Source: CAIUPE01 sp037131735 (lineage in GTDB: Bacteria > Pseudomonadota > Alphaproteobacteria > Rhizobiales > Beijerinckiaceae). Taken from it: a stretch of 64,000 nt of DNA. Under the pieces are notes generated by a model. It saw only the letters and a list, made by a program, of their open reading frames with translations. It had not been told where the DNA came from and made no database searches. Made by a program: the position numbers and the translations under genes. The stretch is from NCBI GenBank assembly GCA_037131735.1, contig JBAXQM010000002.1, positions 124,001 to 188,000 on the forward strand, in the 5' to 3' direction. Shown piece by piece: positions 17,594 to 26,752 of the stretch; the first letter of the stretch is position 1; every line of letters starts with the position of its first letter.

Positions 17594-20500
17594 ATGGACA
17601 TTTCATCATCGTCAATTTCAAAATTAACCGCGACGCAGTTCGCATCGCTAAGTACTGCGCAGCTTGCGACGCTCTCGACGTCTCAGATCGGTAACATCAC
17701 GACCGAGCAGCTGGCGGCGATGACGACCAGCCAGGTGGTTGTGCTCAACGCAACCCAAGTTGCCTCGATTTCAACTGACATCATTTCCTCGCTGGAAACA
17801 GATGACGTTGCAGTCCTCCTGACAAGCCAGGTCGTCGCTTTGACGACCGGGCAGGTTTCCGCGTTAAGCGACGACCAGATTTCCGCCCTGACCGCAACCC
17901 AGACCCTCAAACTTAAAGTTGTTCAGCTTACAAGCCTTTCAACTTCGCAAATTGCGGCACTCACAACGGCGGCCTTTGCGGGCGTCTCAGTAACCGGCAT
18001 TAAGGGTCTAAAGACCGATCAGGTTGCGGCACTGACCACAGACCAGGTTGGCGCATTGACCACCGCTCAAGCCGCAGTGATCAAGTCATCCCAAATCGCA
18101 GCGATGACCACTGATCAAATTGCCGCGATCGAGACGGCTGATTTGGCTGCTTTGACGACATCGGCGCTTGCTGGCCTCACCACCGATCAGGTTAGCGTCT
18201 TGTCGACCGATCAAATTGTTGCATTAACCACGGCGCAGGCCGCAGCGATCAGATCATCGCAAATAACAGCGATGACAACTGACCAGATTGCTGCGTTCGA
18301 GACGGCTGATTTGGCTTCTCTGACTGTTGCAAGTTTGGCAGCCATTACAACAGACCAGATTGTCGCTCTGACGACCACTCAGGCAGCAAGTTTGACGGCT
18401 ACACGGATTACAAGTCTTACAACAGATCAAATTTCCGCGCTTGAAACCGATGACTTAGCGTCCTTGACGACTTCGGCGCTTGCAGCTCTGACAACCGCTC
18501 AAATCGCGGCCTTGACGACGGATCAAATCGTTGCGTTGAGCACAACACAGGTTGCCGCGCTTAAGTCTTCCCAAGTTGCAGCATTTACAACCGCTCAGAT
18601 TACGGCGCTGGAAACAACTGATCTTGCCGTATTAACAACCAAGGCCCTTGCGGGACTTACAACTGAGTTGGTTGCCGCTTTGACTACCGATCAAGTGGTG
18701 GCTCTCTCCACCGCTCAGGCTGCCGCTCTTAAATCTTCGCAAATTGCTGCGATGACAACGGATCAGATCACGGCGCTTGCTACAGAAGATTTGATATCGC
18801 TCACAACCAGAGCGATTGCTGCTTTGACGACGGATCAAATTGCGTCTCTGACCACCGATCAGATCGTTGCTCTGACGACGCTGCAAGCCGCAGCCATTAA
18901 GTCCTCGCAGATCACAGCGATGACAACCGACCAGATCGCAGCGCTCGAGACCGCGGATCTTGCTTCGCTGACAACAAATGCTCTGGCAACGCTTACGACT
19001 GATCAAATCGCTGCATTTACGACCGATCAAGCGTCAAGCCTCACGGCCGCACGAGTTATTTATCTTACTACCGATCAGATCGCTGCCCTTGAAACTGATG
19101 ATTTAGATGCATTGACTACAGCGGCCCTCGCTGGATTTACAACCGCACAGATTTCCTCTTTGACAACGGATCAGATCGTTGCGTTGACAACAGAGCAAGC
19201 TTCGTCGCTCAAATCGACATTAGTGTCTGCTCTGACCACGAGCCAAGTTGCGGCACTTGAAACAGATGATTTGGCTGTTTTAACAACAAAAGCTGTCGCC
19301 GCGCTCACTACAGCGCAGGTAAATTCTCTGACGACCGATCAGATCGCAGCTATTACCACGGCCCAGGCCGCTGCAATCAAGTCGTCGCAGATTCAGGCAA
19401 TGTCTACGGATCAGGTGGCAGCGCTTGAAACTGCTGATTTTGCCTCTTTGACGACCACAGCCCTTTCCAGCTTAACGACGGATCAGGTCGGTGTTTTGAC
19501 CACCGATCAAATTGTTGCACTGACAACGATTCAGGCGGCGGCAATCAAGTCTTCGCAGATTACGGCGATGACGACGGACCAAATTGCGTCGCTCGAGACG
19601 GATGATCTCGCGTCCCTCACAACTACAGTTCTTGCCGCTATTACGACCGATCAGATTGTCGCGTTGACGACATCGCAAGTGGCAAGTCTGACGGCTGCCC
19701 GGATTACCAAGCTCACCACTGATCAGATTGCGTCTCTCGAAACCGATGACGTGGCTTCTTTGACCACAACCGCTTTGGCGGGACTGACAACGAACCAGAT
19801 TGCCTCTCTTACGGCTGATCAAATTGTTGCCTTGACCACGGCACAGGCTGCCGCTGTCAAATCAAGTCAGGCCGCGGCTTTGACGACTGCACAACTTGCG
19901 GCGCTCGAAACTGATGATTTGACGGCCCTGACAACGGCTGCTCTCGCCGGTCTGTCGACGTCACAGATCACAGCCCTCACGACAGATCAGGTCGTAGCGC
20001 TAACGACGGTACAAATTGCTTCCCTGAAATCAACATTGATTGCGGCACTGACCACTGATCAGCTTGCGGCATTGACCACGGACCAGATTGTTGCACTGAC
20101 GACCGCTCAGGCGGCCGCGATTAAGTCGTCGCAAGTTACAGCGCTGACGACTGATCAAATTGCTGCGCTTGAAACGGTCGATTTAGCTGCTTTGACCACA
20201 ACCGTGCTCTCCAAGCTCACGACCGATCAGATTGTTGCACTGACGACTGTTCAGGCAGCAAATGTGACGTCAACGCGTATCGTCTTCCTCACGACTGATC
20301 AAATTGCAGCTCTTGAGACAGATGATCTGGCTGCTTTGACAACTACGGCAGCGGCGGGCTTGACCACCGCTCAAATTGCAGCGCTGACCACTGACCAGGT
20401 TGTTGCCTTAACAACAGCGCAAGCTGCGGCCTTCAGTGCAACGAAGGTTGTGGCCTTCACAACCGATCAAATTGCTGCACTTGAAACCGACGATTTGACG

Positions 20501-23221
20501 GCATTGACAACCGCAGCTTTGGCCGGATTCACCACGGCCCAGATCGCGGCGTTGACCACGGATCAGATCGTTGCAATGACCACCGCGCAAACAGCATCGC
20601 TCAAAACAACGCTGATTGCGGCCTTGACCACTGATCAGATCGCTGTCTTGACAACCGATCAGGTAGTCGCACTGACATCAGCACAGGCGGCAGCAATCAA
20701 GTCATCGCAGATCACCGCGATGACCACGGATCAAATCGCGGCCCTTGAAACGGCAGATCTGGCTTCGTTGACGACAAGTGTCTTGGCGGCCCTTACAACG
20801 GATCAGATTGCGGCGTTGACAACCGATCAAGCCGCAAGCTTGAAGGCTGCTCGCATCGTCTTCCTCACGACCGATCAGATTGCTGCTCTCGAGACAACCG
20901 ATCTCGCCTCACTGACAACAACAGCATTGGTCGGCATGACCACAGCTCAGATTGCGGCTCTGACGACGGATCAAATTGTTGCTCTGACCACAGCACAAGC
21001 TGCTGCGCTTCAGTCGACGAAGTTGGCGGCCTTCACAACGGATCAAATCGTAGCCCTTGAAACCGATGACCTAACGGCGCTTACAACAACAGCATTGGCA
21101 GGCTTGACCACGGACCAAGTTGCCGCGCTGACTACAGATCAGATCGTTGCGTTGACCACGGCTCAGACAGCATCGCTTAAAACAGCATTGATTGCTGCGC
21201 TGACAACAGATCAGATTGCAGCCCTGACAACAGATCAGATCGAAGCGTTGACCACGGCTCAGGCCGCAGCGATTAAATCATCGCAGATTACGGCGATGAC
21301 AACCGATCAAATTGCGGTTCTTCAGACGGCTGATCTCGCCGCCTTGACGACAACCGTTCTGTCCACGCTCACGACTGATCAAATTGTTGCGCTGACCACT
21401 GACCAAGCGGCGAGCTTGACAGCTGCCCGCATTGTCTTCCTCACGACCGAACAGATTGCGGCTCTTGAGACGGATGATTTGGCTGCTTTGATCACAGCGG
21501 TAACGGCTGGATTGACCACGGACCAGATTGCGGCTCTGACAACGGATCAAATTGTCTCGTTGACCACGGCGCAAGCGGTTGCCCTTAAATCGACCCAGAT
21601 TGCAGCGCTGACAACAGATCAGATCGCAGCTCTGACCACTGATCAGATTGTTGATCTGACCTCAACACAGGCGGCAGCGATCACATCATCGCAGATCACG
21701 GCGATGACCACGGATCAGATTGCTGTGCTCCAAACAGCTGATCTTGCTGCCCTGACAACATCGACCTTGGCAGCTCTGACGACAGATCAGATCGTAGCCA
21801 TGACAACCGAGCAGGCTGCAAGTCTGACATCAACGCGCATCCTCTTCTTGACGACCGAGCAGATTGCGGCGCTTGAGACCGATGATTTGGCAGTCTTGAC
21901 GACGACAGCGTTGGCCGGTTTGAGCACATCTCAGATTGGGGTTCTGTCAACCGATCAAATTGTTGCTTTGACCACCGCACAGGCGGCAGCACTGACATCG
22001 GCACAAATTGGAGCAATGACGACGGATCAGATCGCGGCGCTCGAAACACAAGACCTTGTGAAGGTGTCGACTAAGGCTCTTGTCGGGTTGACCACTGAAC
22101 AGGCCGCTGCATTGACGACCGACCAGATTGTCGCCCTGACAACGGCGCAGGCCGCATCGCTCAAATCAAGCCAGGTTGCAGCGATGACGACCGATCAAGT
22201 TCAGGCGCTTGAAACCGCCGACTTGGCGGCCATCACCACCTCTGCCTTGGCAGCGATGACAACCGATCAGGTTGTCGCCTTGACCACAGAGCAAGCGGCA
22301 AGTCTGACGGCCGCAAGAGCAGCGAAGCTAACAACAGCTCAGATTGCTGCGCTTGAGACAGACGATCTTGCCTCGTTGACGACATCGGTAATCGCTGGCT
22401 TGACGACCGCTCAGATTGCCGCGTTGACCACCGATCAAATCGTCGCGTTGACGACCGCGCAGGCGGCGGCTCTGAAATCGTCACAAGTGACAGCACTCAC
22501 AACAAGTCAGATTGTTGCGCTTGAAACCGCCGACTTCGCGTCATTGACAACGGCGGCTCTTATCAGCCTGACAACGAGCCAGGTCATTAAATTGACTACG
22601 GATCAAATTGCGGCGATGACGACGACACAATCGGCAGCCTTCAAGTCTTGGCAGATTGCAGCTTTGACAACTGATCAGATTGCGGGCTTCACGACGGATC
22701 AAATCGCAGCTCTGACAACGACCCAAGTAGCAAGCTTGACGGCAACTCGTCTTGCGATGTTTACGACCGACCAGATCGCAGCTCTTGAGACAACCGATCT
22801 GGCAGTCTTGACAACCTCGGCTCTCGGCGGCTTGACCACCAATCAGATTGCGGCTTTGACGACTGATCAGGTTGTTGCCATCACAACGGCACAAGCGGCA
22901 GCGCTGAGCTCAACCCAGATTGCGGCTCTGACAACGGATCAGATTGCTTCACTTGAAACGCGTGACGTCGCCGCTCTGAAGACAACGGCTCTCGCCGGAT
23001 TGACGACTGATCAAGTGGCGGCGTTGACAACCGATCAAGTTGTGGCCCTCACGACGTCTCAGATAGCGATACTTTCAACGAATGCGATCGCTAACCTGAC
23101 GACAGACCAGATGACAGCATTGCTCACAACTCAGATTGCAGCTCTGACTTCGACGCAATTTGATGCGCTCTCGACTGATCAAGTTGGTGCGCTGAGCACG
23201 GCACAAATCGCGGCTCTCTAA
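17594..23221 (+). CDS. giant octapeptide-repeat protein 2
   Basis: A 1875-aa protein of about 230 octapeptides with a tighter consensus than protein 1: A-L-T-T-D-Q-I-x, with a marker unit A-L-E-T-[AD]-D-L. The marker recurs every 6, 7 or 11 octads, giving 48-, 56- and 88-aa blocks. In the first half the order is mostly 7-7-7-6; later 11-6-7 dominates, so higher-order units of about 216 and 192 aa exist. An A-A-I-K-S-S-Q unit occurs at a fixed place in each block. It has no signal peptide, anchor or other domain, only a short N-terminal MDISSSSISKL, and it ends at a repeat boundary (STAQIAAL). The start has a GGGA seven bases upstream. Function is not known. It is Thr-rich and lies behind a GT41 enzyme, consistent with heavy O-glycosylation. 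Confidence 0.87.
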   Translation: MDISSSSISKLTATQFASLSTAQLATLSTSQIGNITTEQLAAMTTSQVVVLNATQVASISTDIISSLETDDVAVLLTSQVVALTTGQVSALSDDQISALTATQTLKLKVVQLTSLSTSQIAALTTAAFAGVSVTGIKGLKTDQVAALTTDQVGALTTAQAAVIKSSQIAAMTTDQIAAIETADLAALTTSALAGLTTDQVSVLSTDQIVALTTAQAAAIRSSQITAMTTDQIAAFETADLASLTVASLAAITTDQIVALTTTQAASLTATRITSLTTDQISALETDDLASLTTSALAALTTAQIAALTTDQIVALSTTQVAALKSSQVAAFTTAQITALETTDLAVLTTKALAGLTTELVAALTTDQVVALSTAQAAALKSSQIAAMTTDQITALATEDLISLTTRAIAALTTDQIASLTTDQIVALTTLQAAAIKSSQITAMTTDQIAALETADLASLTTNALATLTTDQIAAFTTDQASSLTAARVIYLTTDQIAALETDDLDALTTAALAGFTTAQISSLTTDQIVALTTEQASSLKSTLVSALTTSQVAALETDDLAVLTTKAVAALTTAQVNSLTTDQIAAITTAQAAAIKSSQIQAMSTDQVAALETADFASLTTTALSSLTTDQVGVLTTDQIVALTTIQAAAIKSSQITAMTTDQIASLETDDLASLTTTVLAAITTDQIVALTTSQVASLTAARITKLTTDQIASLETDDVASLTTTALAGLTTNQIASLTADQIVALTTAQAAAVKSSQAAALTTAQLAALETDDLTALTTAALAGLSTSQITALTTDQVVALTTVQIASLKSTLIAALTTDQLAALTTDQIVALTTAQAAAIKSSQVTALTTDQIAALETVDLAALTTTVLSKLTTDQIVALTTVQAANVTSTRIVFLTTDQIAALETDDLAALTTTAAAGLTTAQIAALTTDQVVALTTAQAAAFSATKVVAFTTDQIAALETDDLTALTTAALAGFTTAQIAALTTDQIVAMTTAQTASLKTTLIAALTTDQIAVLTTDQVVALTSAQAAAIKSSQITAMTTDQIAALETADLASLTTSVLAALTTDQIAALTTDQAASLKAARIVFLTTDQIAALETTDLASLTTTALVGMTTAQIAALTTDQIVALTTAQAAALQSTKLAAFTTDQIVALETDDLTALTTTALAGLTTDQVAALTTDQIVALTTAQTASLKTALIAALTTDQIAALTTDQIEALTTAQAAAIKSSQITAMTTDQIAVLQTADLAALTTTVLSTLTTDQIVALTTDQAASLTAARIVFLTTEQIAALETDDLAALITAVTAGLTTDQIAALTTDQIVSLTTAQAVALKSTQIAALTTDQIAALTTDQIVDLTSTQAAAITSSQITAMTTDQIAVLQTADLAALTTSTLAALTTDQIVAMTTEQAASLTSTRILFLTTEQIAALETDDLAVLTTTALAGLSTSQIGVLSTDQIVALTTAQAAALTSAQIGAMTTDQIAALETQDLVKVSTKALVGLTTEQAAALTTDQIVALTTAQAASLKSSQVAAMTTDQVQALETADLAAITTSALAAMTTDQVVALTTEQAASLTAARAAKLTTAQIAALETDDLASLTTSVIAGLTTAQIAALTTDQIVALTTAQAAALKSSQVTALTTSQIVALETADFASLTTAALISLTTSQVIKLTTDQIAAMTTTQSAAFKSWQIAALTTDQIAGFTTDQIAALTTTQVASLTATRLAMFTTDQIAALETTDLAVLTTSALGGLTTNQIAALTTDQVVAITTAQAAALSSTQIAALTTDQIASLETRDVAALKTTALAGLTTDQVAALTTDQVVALTTSQIAILSTNAIANLTTDQMTALLTTQIAALTSTQFDALSTDQVGALSTAQIAAL
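17620..23215 (+). repeat. tandem 24-bp coding repeat array in giant protein 2
   Basis: About 230 units of 24 bases, grouped into 144-, 168- and 264-base blocks by the Glu-Thr-x-Asp marker. Thr, Ala, Leu and Gln codons vary freely between copies (acc/aca/acg/act; cag/caa), so long identical stretches are limited although the protein repeats are nearly identical. Confidence 0.82.
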
Positions 23222-23257
23222 CATAGAGCCATAATCGCGAGCCATTGAATGACATCG

Positions 23258-23301
23258 GGCGAGCGCCAATGAACCTCTCAGAAGGATTATTGGTGCTCGC
23301 C
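23258..23301 (+). terminator. hairpin after giant repeat gene 2
   Basis: GGCGAGCGCCAAT and ATTGGTGCTCGCC form a 13-pair stem (one G-T pair) with an 18-base loop, 37 bases after the stop codon, followed by tcaatttc. A good candidate for the end of the repeat-gene transcript. The same hairpin could act for the leftward TagF-like operon, which ends at 23377. Confidence 0.65.
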
Positions 23302-23376
23302 TCAATTTCAAATAGCGGCGTGTAAAACTTCAAAGATGGCGCATCTAAGGGTGGATTTCCAAGATCGCGCCAGTGA

Positions 23377-24618
23377 TTAAGAGGATAACATCCTAACTAC
23401 CGGCTCCCTCTGTTTTTCGATAGCAATTTCACTTTCAATAAATCTGATCAGGTCGGCGCAACTCGATTTTGGATCACTTTCAAATAAACGGGAAATAAGC
23501 TGTTCTTGTTTGTCGATTTTTGAATGATCTTGCAGAGATGCTTTCAACGTATCTTCAAAATCATCTTCTCCAAAAAAATAGATGCCGCTTAAATCCGGTA
23601 TAAGCGAGTAATCGGGCTCGTTCATGTAACGCTCTTGATCGGGTATCGTGAGCGCAAGAGTTGGCTTTCTGGTGAGCAAAAAATCGAACATTATGGATGA
23701 ATAATCGGATATCATAGCTGAAAATCTGTTAAGCCATGGATAGATATCGATTTCTGCGCTGATATTAAAGATTCTATTATATTTTTTGAATTCCTTCTCA
23801 AACTTATTCAACTGGTTGATAATTATGTAAGGCGTCCAAGGATGGGGCTTAACAAAGAAATCAACATCATGTTGCTCGCCAAATGACTCAAGTTTCTCAA
23901 GAAATTCGGGGCTATATAGCCAATTAAACTTGTTTTTCTGCCAAGTTGGGGCAACCAAAATCTTTTTGCTCGGTCGCCGAAAAACATCTAAAATCTTATC
24001 ATCAAAAACAGCATGTATAAGTTCGAACCGATCAGGCTTGCGGAATATCACCTCATTACGAGTCATCCCGACGCGCAAAATTTCTTTTTTACCAAAAACA
24101 TCTAACCAGTATTGGTCAAACTGACGAGCCGTTGAGGCAACGAAATCACCGACACAGGCTGAAACAGGAAATGTTCTCTTCTCAGAATCAACTAAATCAA
24201 CATTTTCTATATTAGATAAATGTAATTGCTTTAATGAAATTCCATGCCACAGTTGAATTTTTTTTGCACCTGCTAACGCGCTTAATAGGTACATATTCCC
24301 CCTAACTTCGGTAAAGGGGTTCTGGCAGAAAACTGCAAATGATGCTCTTAGCAATAACTTGATATGTTTGAGATGGTCTTTAGTTAATAGTATTGTGGGA
24401 AGACCGCGCTCAACCAAGCTCTCATGCAGCTTATCGTTCCAGCAGCACCAAATATATTCAAAATTTGGATTAGATCTTTGGCAAGAGAGGAAAAGATATT
24501 TGGTATTGTCAGAAAAATTGTCACGACCGAAAAACAATACAATTGGCTTTTTCTTGCAATTTATCGAGAGTGTTTCAAGATCTTTAATAAATGTGGAATC
24601 GGATAACAGTTCTTTCAT
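23377..24618 (-). CDS. CDP-glycerol glycerophosphotransferase family protein (TagB/TagF-like)
   Basis: A 413-aa protein whose C-terminal two thirds match the Glyphos_transf domain: QLWHGISLK in the middle, APTWQKN, DFFVKPHPW, and SDYSSIMFDF near residue 310. Family members transfer glycerol-phosphate (or ribitol-phosphate) from CDP-alditols to a glycan acceptor; in Gram-positives they build teichoic acid, and in Gram-negatives they decorate capsules or other glycans. The preceding genes make CDP-glycerol (TagD) and a LicD-like transferase, so substrate supply is local. AT-rich. It is probably the last gene of a flagellin-led operon. Confidence 0.85.
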   Translation of the reverse strand: MKELLSDSTFIKDLETLSINCKKKPIVLFFGRDNFSDNTKYLFLSCQRSNPNFEYIWCCWNDKLHESLVERGLPTILLTKDHLKHIKLLLRASFAVFCQNPFTEVRGNMYLLSALAGAKKIQLWHGISLKQLHLSNIENVDLVDSEKRTFPVSACVGDFVASTARQFDQYWLDVFGKKEILRVGMTRNEVIFRKPDRFELIHAVFDDKILDVFRRPSKKILVAPTWQKNKFNWLYSPEFLEKLESFGEQHDVDFFVKPHPWTPYIIINQLNKFEKEFKKYNRIFNISAEIDIYPWLNRFSAMISDYSSIMFDFLLTRKPTLALTIPDQERYMNEPDYSLIPDLSGIYFFGEDDFEDTLKASLQDHSKIDKQEQLISRLFESDPKSSCADLIRFIESEIAIEKQREPVVRMLSS

Positions 24619-24640
24619 GACGCTTTACAGCTTACAATTT

Positions 24641-25051
24641 TCAATTGATATGAATTGATTTTTTGAAAGAATGAATGGAGTCTTTAATCATTGTTGTTGA
24701 TATACCTTCGGTGCGGGGCATGTATACAACCTGACAGATCGACTTCAGGCCATCAAATTTACCCTGCCAATCATCTCCGATAGCGAAGATATCAACATTA
24801 TATTTTATAACGTCAGATACTTTTTGTTCCCAGGATTGCTCAGGGATAACGTGGTCAACGAATTTAATTGAAGACAGTATTTCAAATCGATCAGCAAAAG
24901 GGACAACACTATATTTGCCCTTTCTCTCATTAAATTCATCCGTTGATACGGCAACAATCAGTTTATCACCGAGCCCGTGTAGGCGGCGCAGCAGGTTGAG
25001 ATGACCAATATGGAAGAGATCAAAAGTGCCGTAAGTTATAACAGTCGTCAT
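24641..25051 (-). CDS. tagD: glycerol-3-phosphate cytidylyltransferase
   Basis: Makes CDP-glycerol from CTP and sn-glycerol-3-phosphate in the cytoplasm. The 136-aa product has the nucleotidyltransferase HxGH motif in TYGTFDLFHIGHLNLLRR and the second signature RTEGISTT near residue 120, both typical of TagD (about 130 aa). The frame extends to a TTG at 25066, but the ATG at 25051 matches the usual TagD N-terminus, so I use that. It sits 22 bases upstream of the TagF-like gene, which would use its product. Confidence 0.92.
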   Translation of the reverse strand: MTTVITYGTFDLFHIGHLNLLRRLHGLGDKLIVAVSTDEFNERKGKYSVVPFADRFEILSSIKFVDHVIPEQSWEQKVSDVIKYNVDIFAIGDDWQGKFDGLKSICQVVYMPRTEGISTTMIKDSIHSFKKSIHIN

Positions 25052-25090
25052 TTTTGTATCCGTCAAAATCGCAGATAAATCAAAATCCTA

Positions 25091-26701
25091 TTAGTTCAGA
25101 AACAATTCCAAATTTTTATCCAAAAGTGACGCTTCCTGATTAAGTCTCTCTTGTATCAATTCATTTAATGCAGGGTCAATTCTACAGGCCGATCCATTAA
25201 ATCGGTTAATTACATCAAAGGCTCTGATGAAGCGCATTTTATCTTTTTTATGAATGCTCTTAATCATCATGATACGGGCGAGCATCATATGGAGAGCGTC
25301 GCCGGCTCCAATAATGGTCGGGCATTCGAGGCAAGGATTGAAATATTTATCGGGGATATTCCATGTCTTACCATAATGCTCGCTAAGCCAGGCCACGGGA
25401 TCGCTCGGAATACCCACTTGGCTCCCAAAGAAATCAGCCTGCGCAATTTCAAATTTCGTATGGGCAAATCTTTGTAAAAAGCCCCATGAATGATCGATAC
25501 CGTGATAGAATTTTTCCTCATCCTTACGGAACAAGAAGATGTCCATGACGGTTTTGGTCGGTTTATGGCCCACGGGTATAGTGTGAGCACTCTCACCTGA
25601 CACATAGTCCCAGTGAATTGTGAATTCATTCGTTCTGTTTAGGCGGTCAACAAATGTATATTGGTCCTGCCAACCGAAAATGCCGATATCGACGTCTTTA
25701 TCATGGAGCAGGAGATTTTTGTCTCTAACGAAGCCCAGCAATGTGCCCGACATGATGAAGGAGTCGATTTTATCCATAGACAAAATTTCAGTCAGTCGTT
25801 TGATCGCGGTAATGGCGCCTTCATAGTTAAAGTCTTTTTCGTCTACGATATTTGTAGTTTGCAGCTTCTTTTCAAATGATAAATCACCATCATTTTCGAG
25901 ATATGTTCTCAAATAATTATCAAAGGTACGATTTGCATTTTCAAAATCGTTGATTTTACAGTAAGTCTTTGCCTCGGATAGAAGGGCCGGCAAGGAATAG
26001 CCATTTGATTGGAGCTTTTTGGAATAATGAATAGCGCGATCGAACAAACCCGCCGAACGGGCAAAACTTGCAAATGAAAGAGATAGAATATTCCGTAAAT
26101 CATCGTCAATATCGGGATCGATGAAGTTTATGAGGTCTTCGAGTGGCTCTACGATATGGTGAAGGTTGGTAATTTTTTCGATGTTATCATAGCGATCAAT
26201 GAAGCATCGAATAATTGTAAGCGCTTCTGCGGATGTAATGCCCGACTTTAATAGCGCTCGTATGATATTTCTTGTGAGTTCAAAGCAGTGAAAATCAAGT
26301 GAAAGCTCGATAGCGATTTGAGTCCGGAAGTCGATTTTTTCGATAAAATCGATGTCCTTATTGGTCTCGCCGAGTATCGATTTAACCGTAATCGTTAAAA
26401 TGTTTTCGTTCGTGTCGAGAAATGAGATTTCTTCATTGAAATCGCGCTTTAGAATCGATTGGTAGCAGAGATTTATAATCTCATTATATGATTTATTGAT
26501 GTTATTTTCTGAGCAAAAATTACTCAGAAAAATAGCCGATCTGAATAGCGATGATTTGCGACAAAAATTGAGGAATTCGATATTGGTCACCTTTGAAAAC
26601 TCGTTACCGAGAACGATGTTTTCAATAACATCATAATTTTCAACTTCAATCGCGCCTTCAAGCTTGAACGCGATTTGCTTGTAAAGAGTATCGATTTTCA
26701 T
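25091..26701 (-). CDS. LicD/fukutin-like phosphotransferase with long N-terminal helical region
   Basis: A 536-aa protein. Residues about 1-290 are helical and may be TPR-like (for example AIHYSKKLQSNGYSLPALLS). Residues about 300-460 carry the LicD nucleotidyltransferase core, with SGTLLGFVRD followed by HDKDVDIG, where the Asp residues bind metal. LicD and fukutin-type enzymes move phosphocholine, or glycerol- or ribitol-phosphate, onto glycans. Its neighbours TagD and TagF-like point to glycerol-phosphate. I chose ATG 26701, preceded by GAGG six bases upstream, over a TTG at 26716. It lies 51 bases after the flagellin 1 stop on the same strand with no clear terminator between. Confidence 0.8.
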   Translation of the reverse strand: MKIDTLYKQIAFKLEGAIEVENYDVIENIVLGNEFSKVTNIEFLNFCRKSSLFRSAIFLSNFCSENNINKSYNEIINLCYQSILKRDFNEEISFLDTNENILTITVKSILGETNKDIDFIEKIDFRTQIAIELSLDFHCFELTRNIIRALLKSGITSAEALTIIRCFIDRYDNIEKITNLHHIVEPLEDLINFIDPDIDDDLRNILSLSFASFARSAGLFDRAIHYSKKLQSNGYSLPALLSEAKTYCKINDFENANRTFDNYLRTYLENDGDLSFEKKLQTTNIVDEKDFNYEGAITAIKRLTEILSMDKIDSFIMSGTLLGFVRDKNLLLHDKDVDIGIFGWQDQYTFVDRLNRTNEFTIHWDYVSGESAHTIPVGHKPTKTVMDIFLFRKDEEKFYHGIDHSWGFLQRFAHTKFEIAQADFFGSQVGIPSDPVAWLSEHYGKTWNIPDKYFNPCLECPTIIGAGDALHMMLARIMMIKSIHKKDKMRFIRAFDVINRFNGSACRIDPALNELIQERLNQEASLLDKNLELFLN

Positions 26702-26752
26702 CTTTGCCTCTGTCAAAAACTATGATGATTTAATTTTTGTCTTCGGAAATGG

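Noticed and set aside
6942..23221. CRISPR array look-alike from hundreds of regularly spaced repeats
   Set aside because: The periodic units are contiguous 24-base codons in one open frame with no unique spacers and no cas genes nearby.
17594..23221. TAL-effector resemblance of the LTTDQI[AV]AL octad to the LTPEQVVAI segment
   Set aside because: TAL repeats are 33-35 aa with a variable di-residue; here the unit is 8 aa and there is no DNA-binding or nuclear signal context. Only the short helix-start motif is shared.
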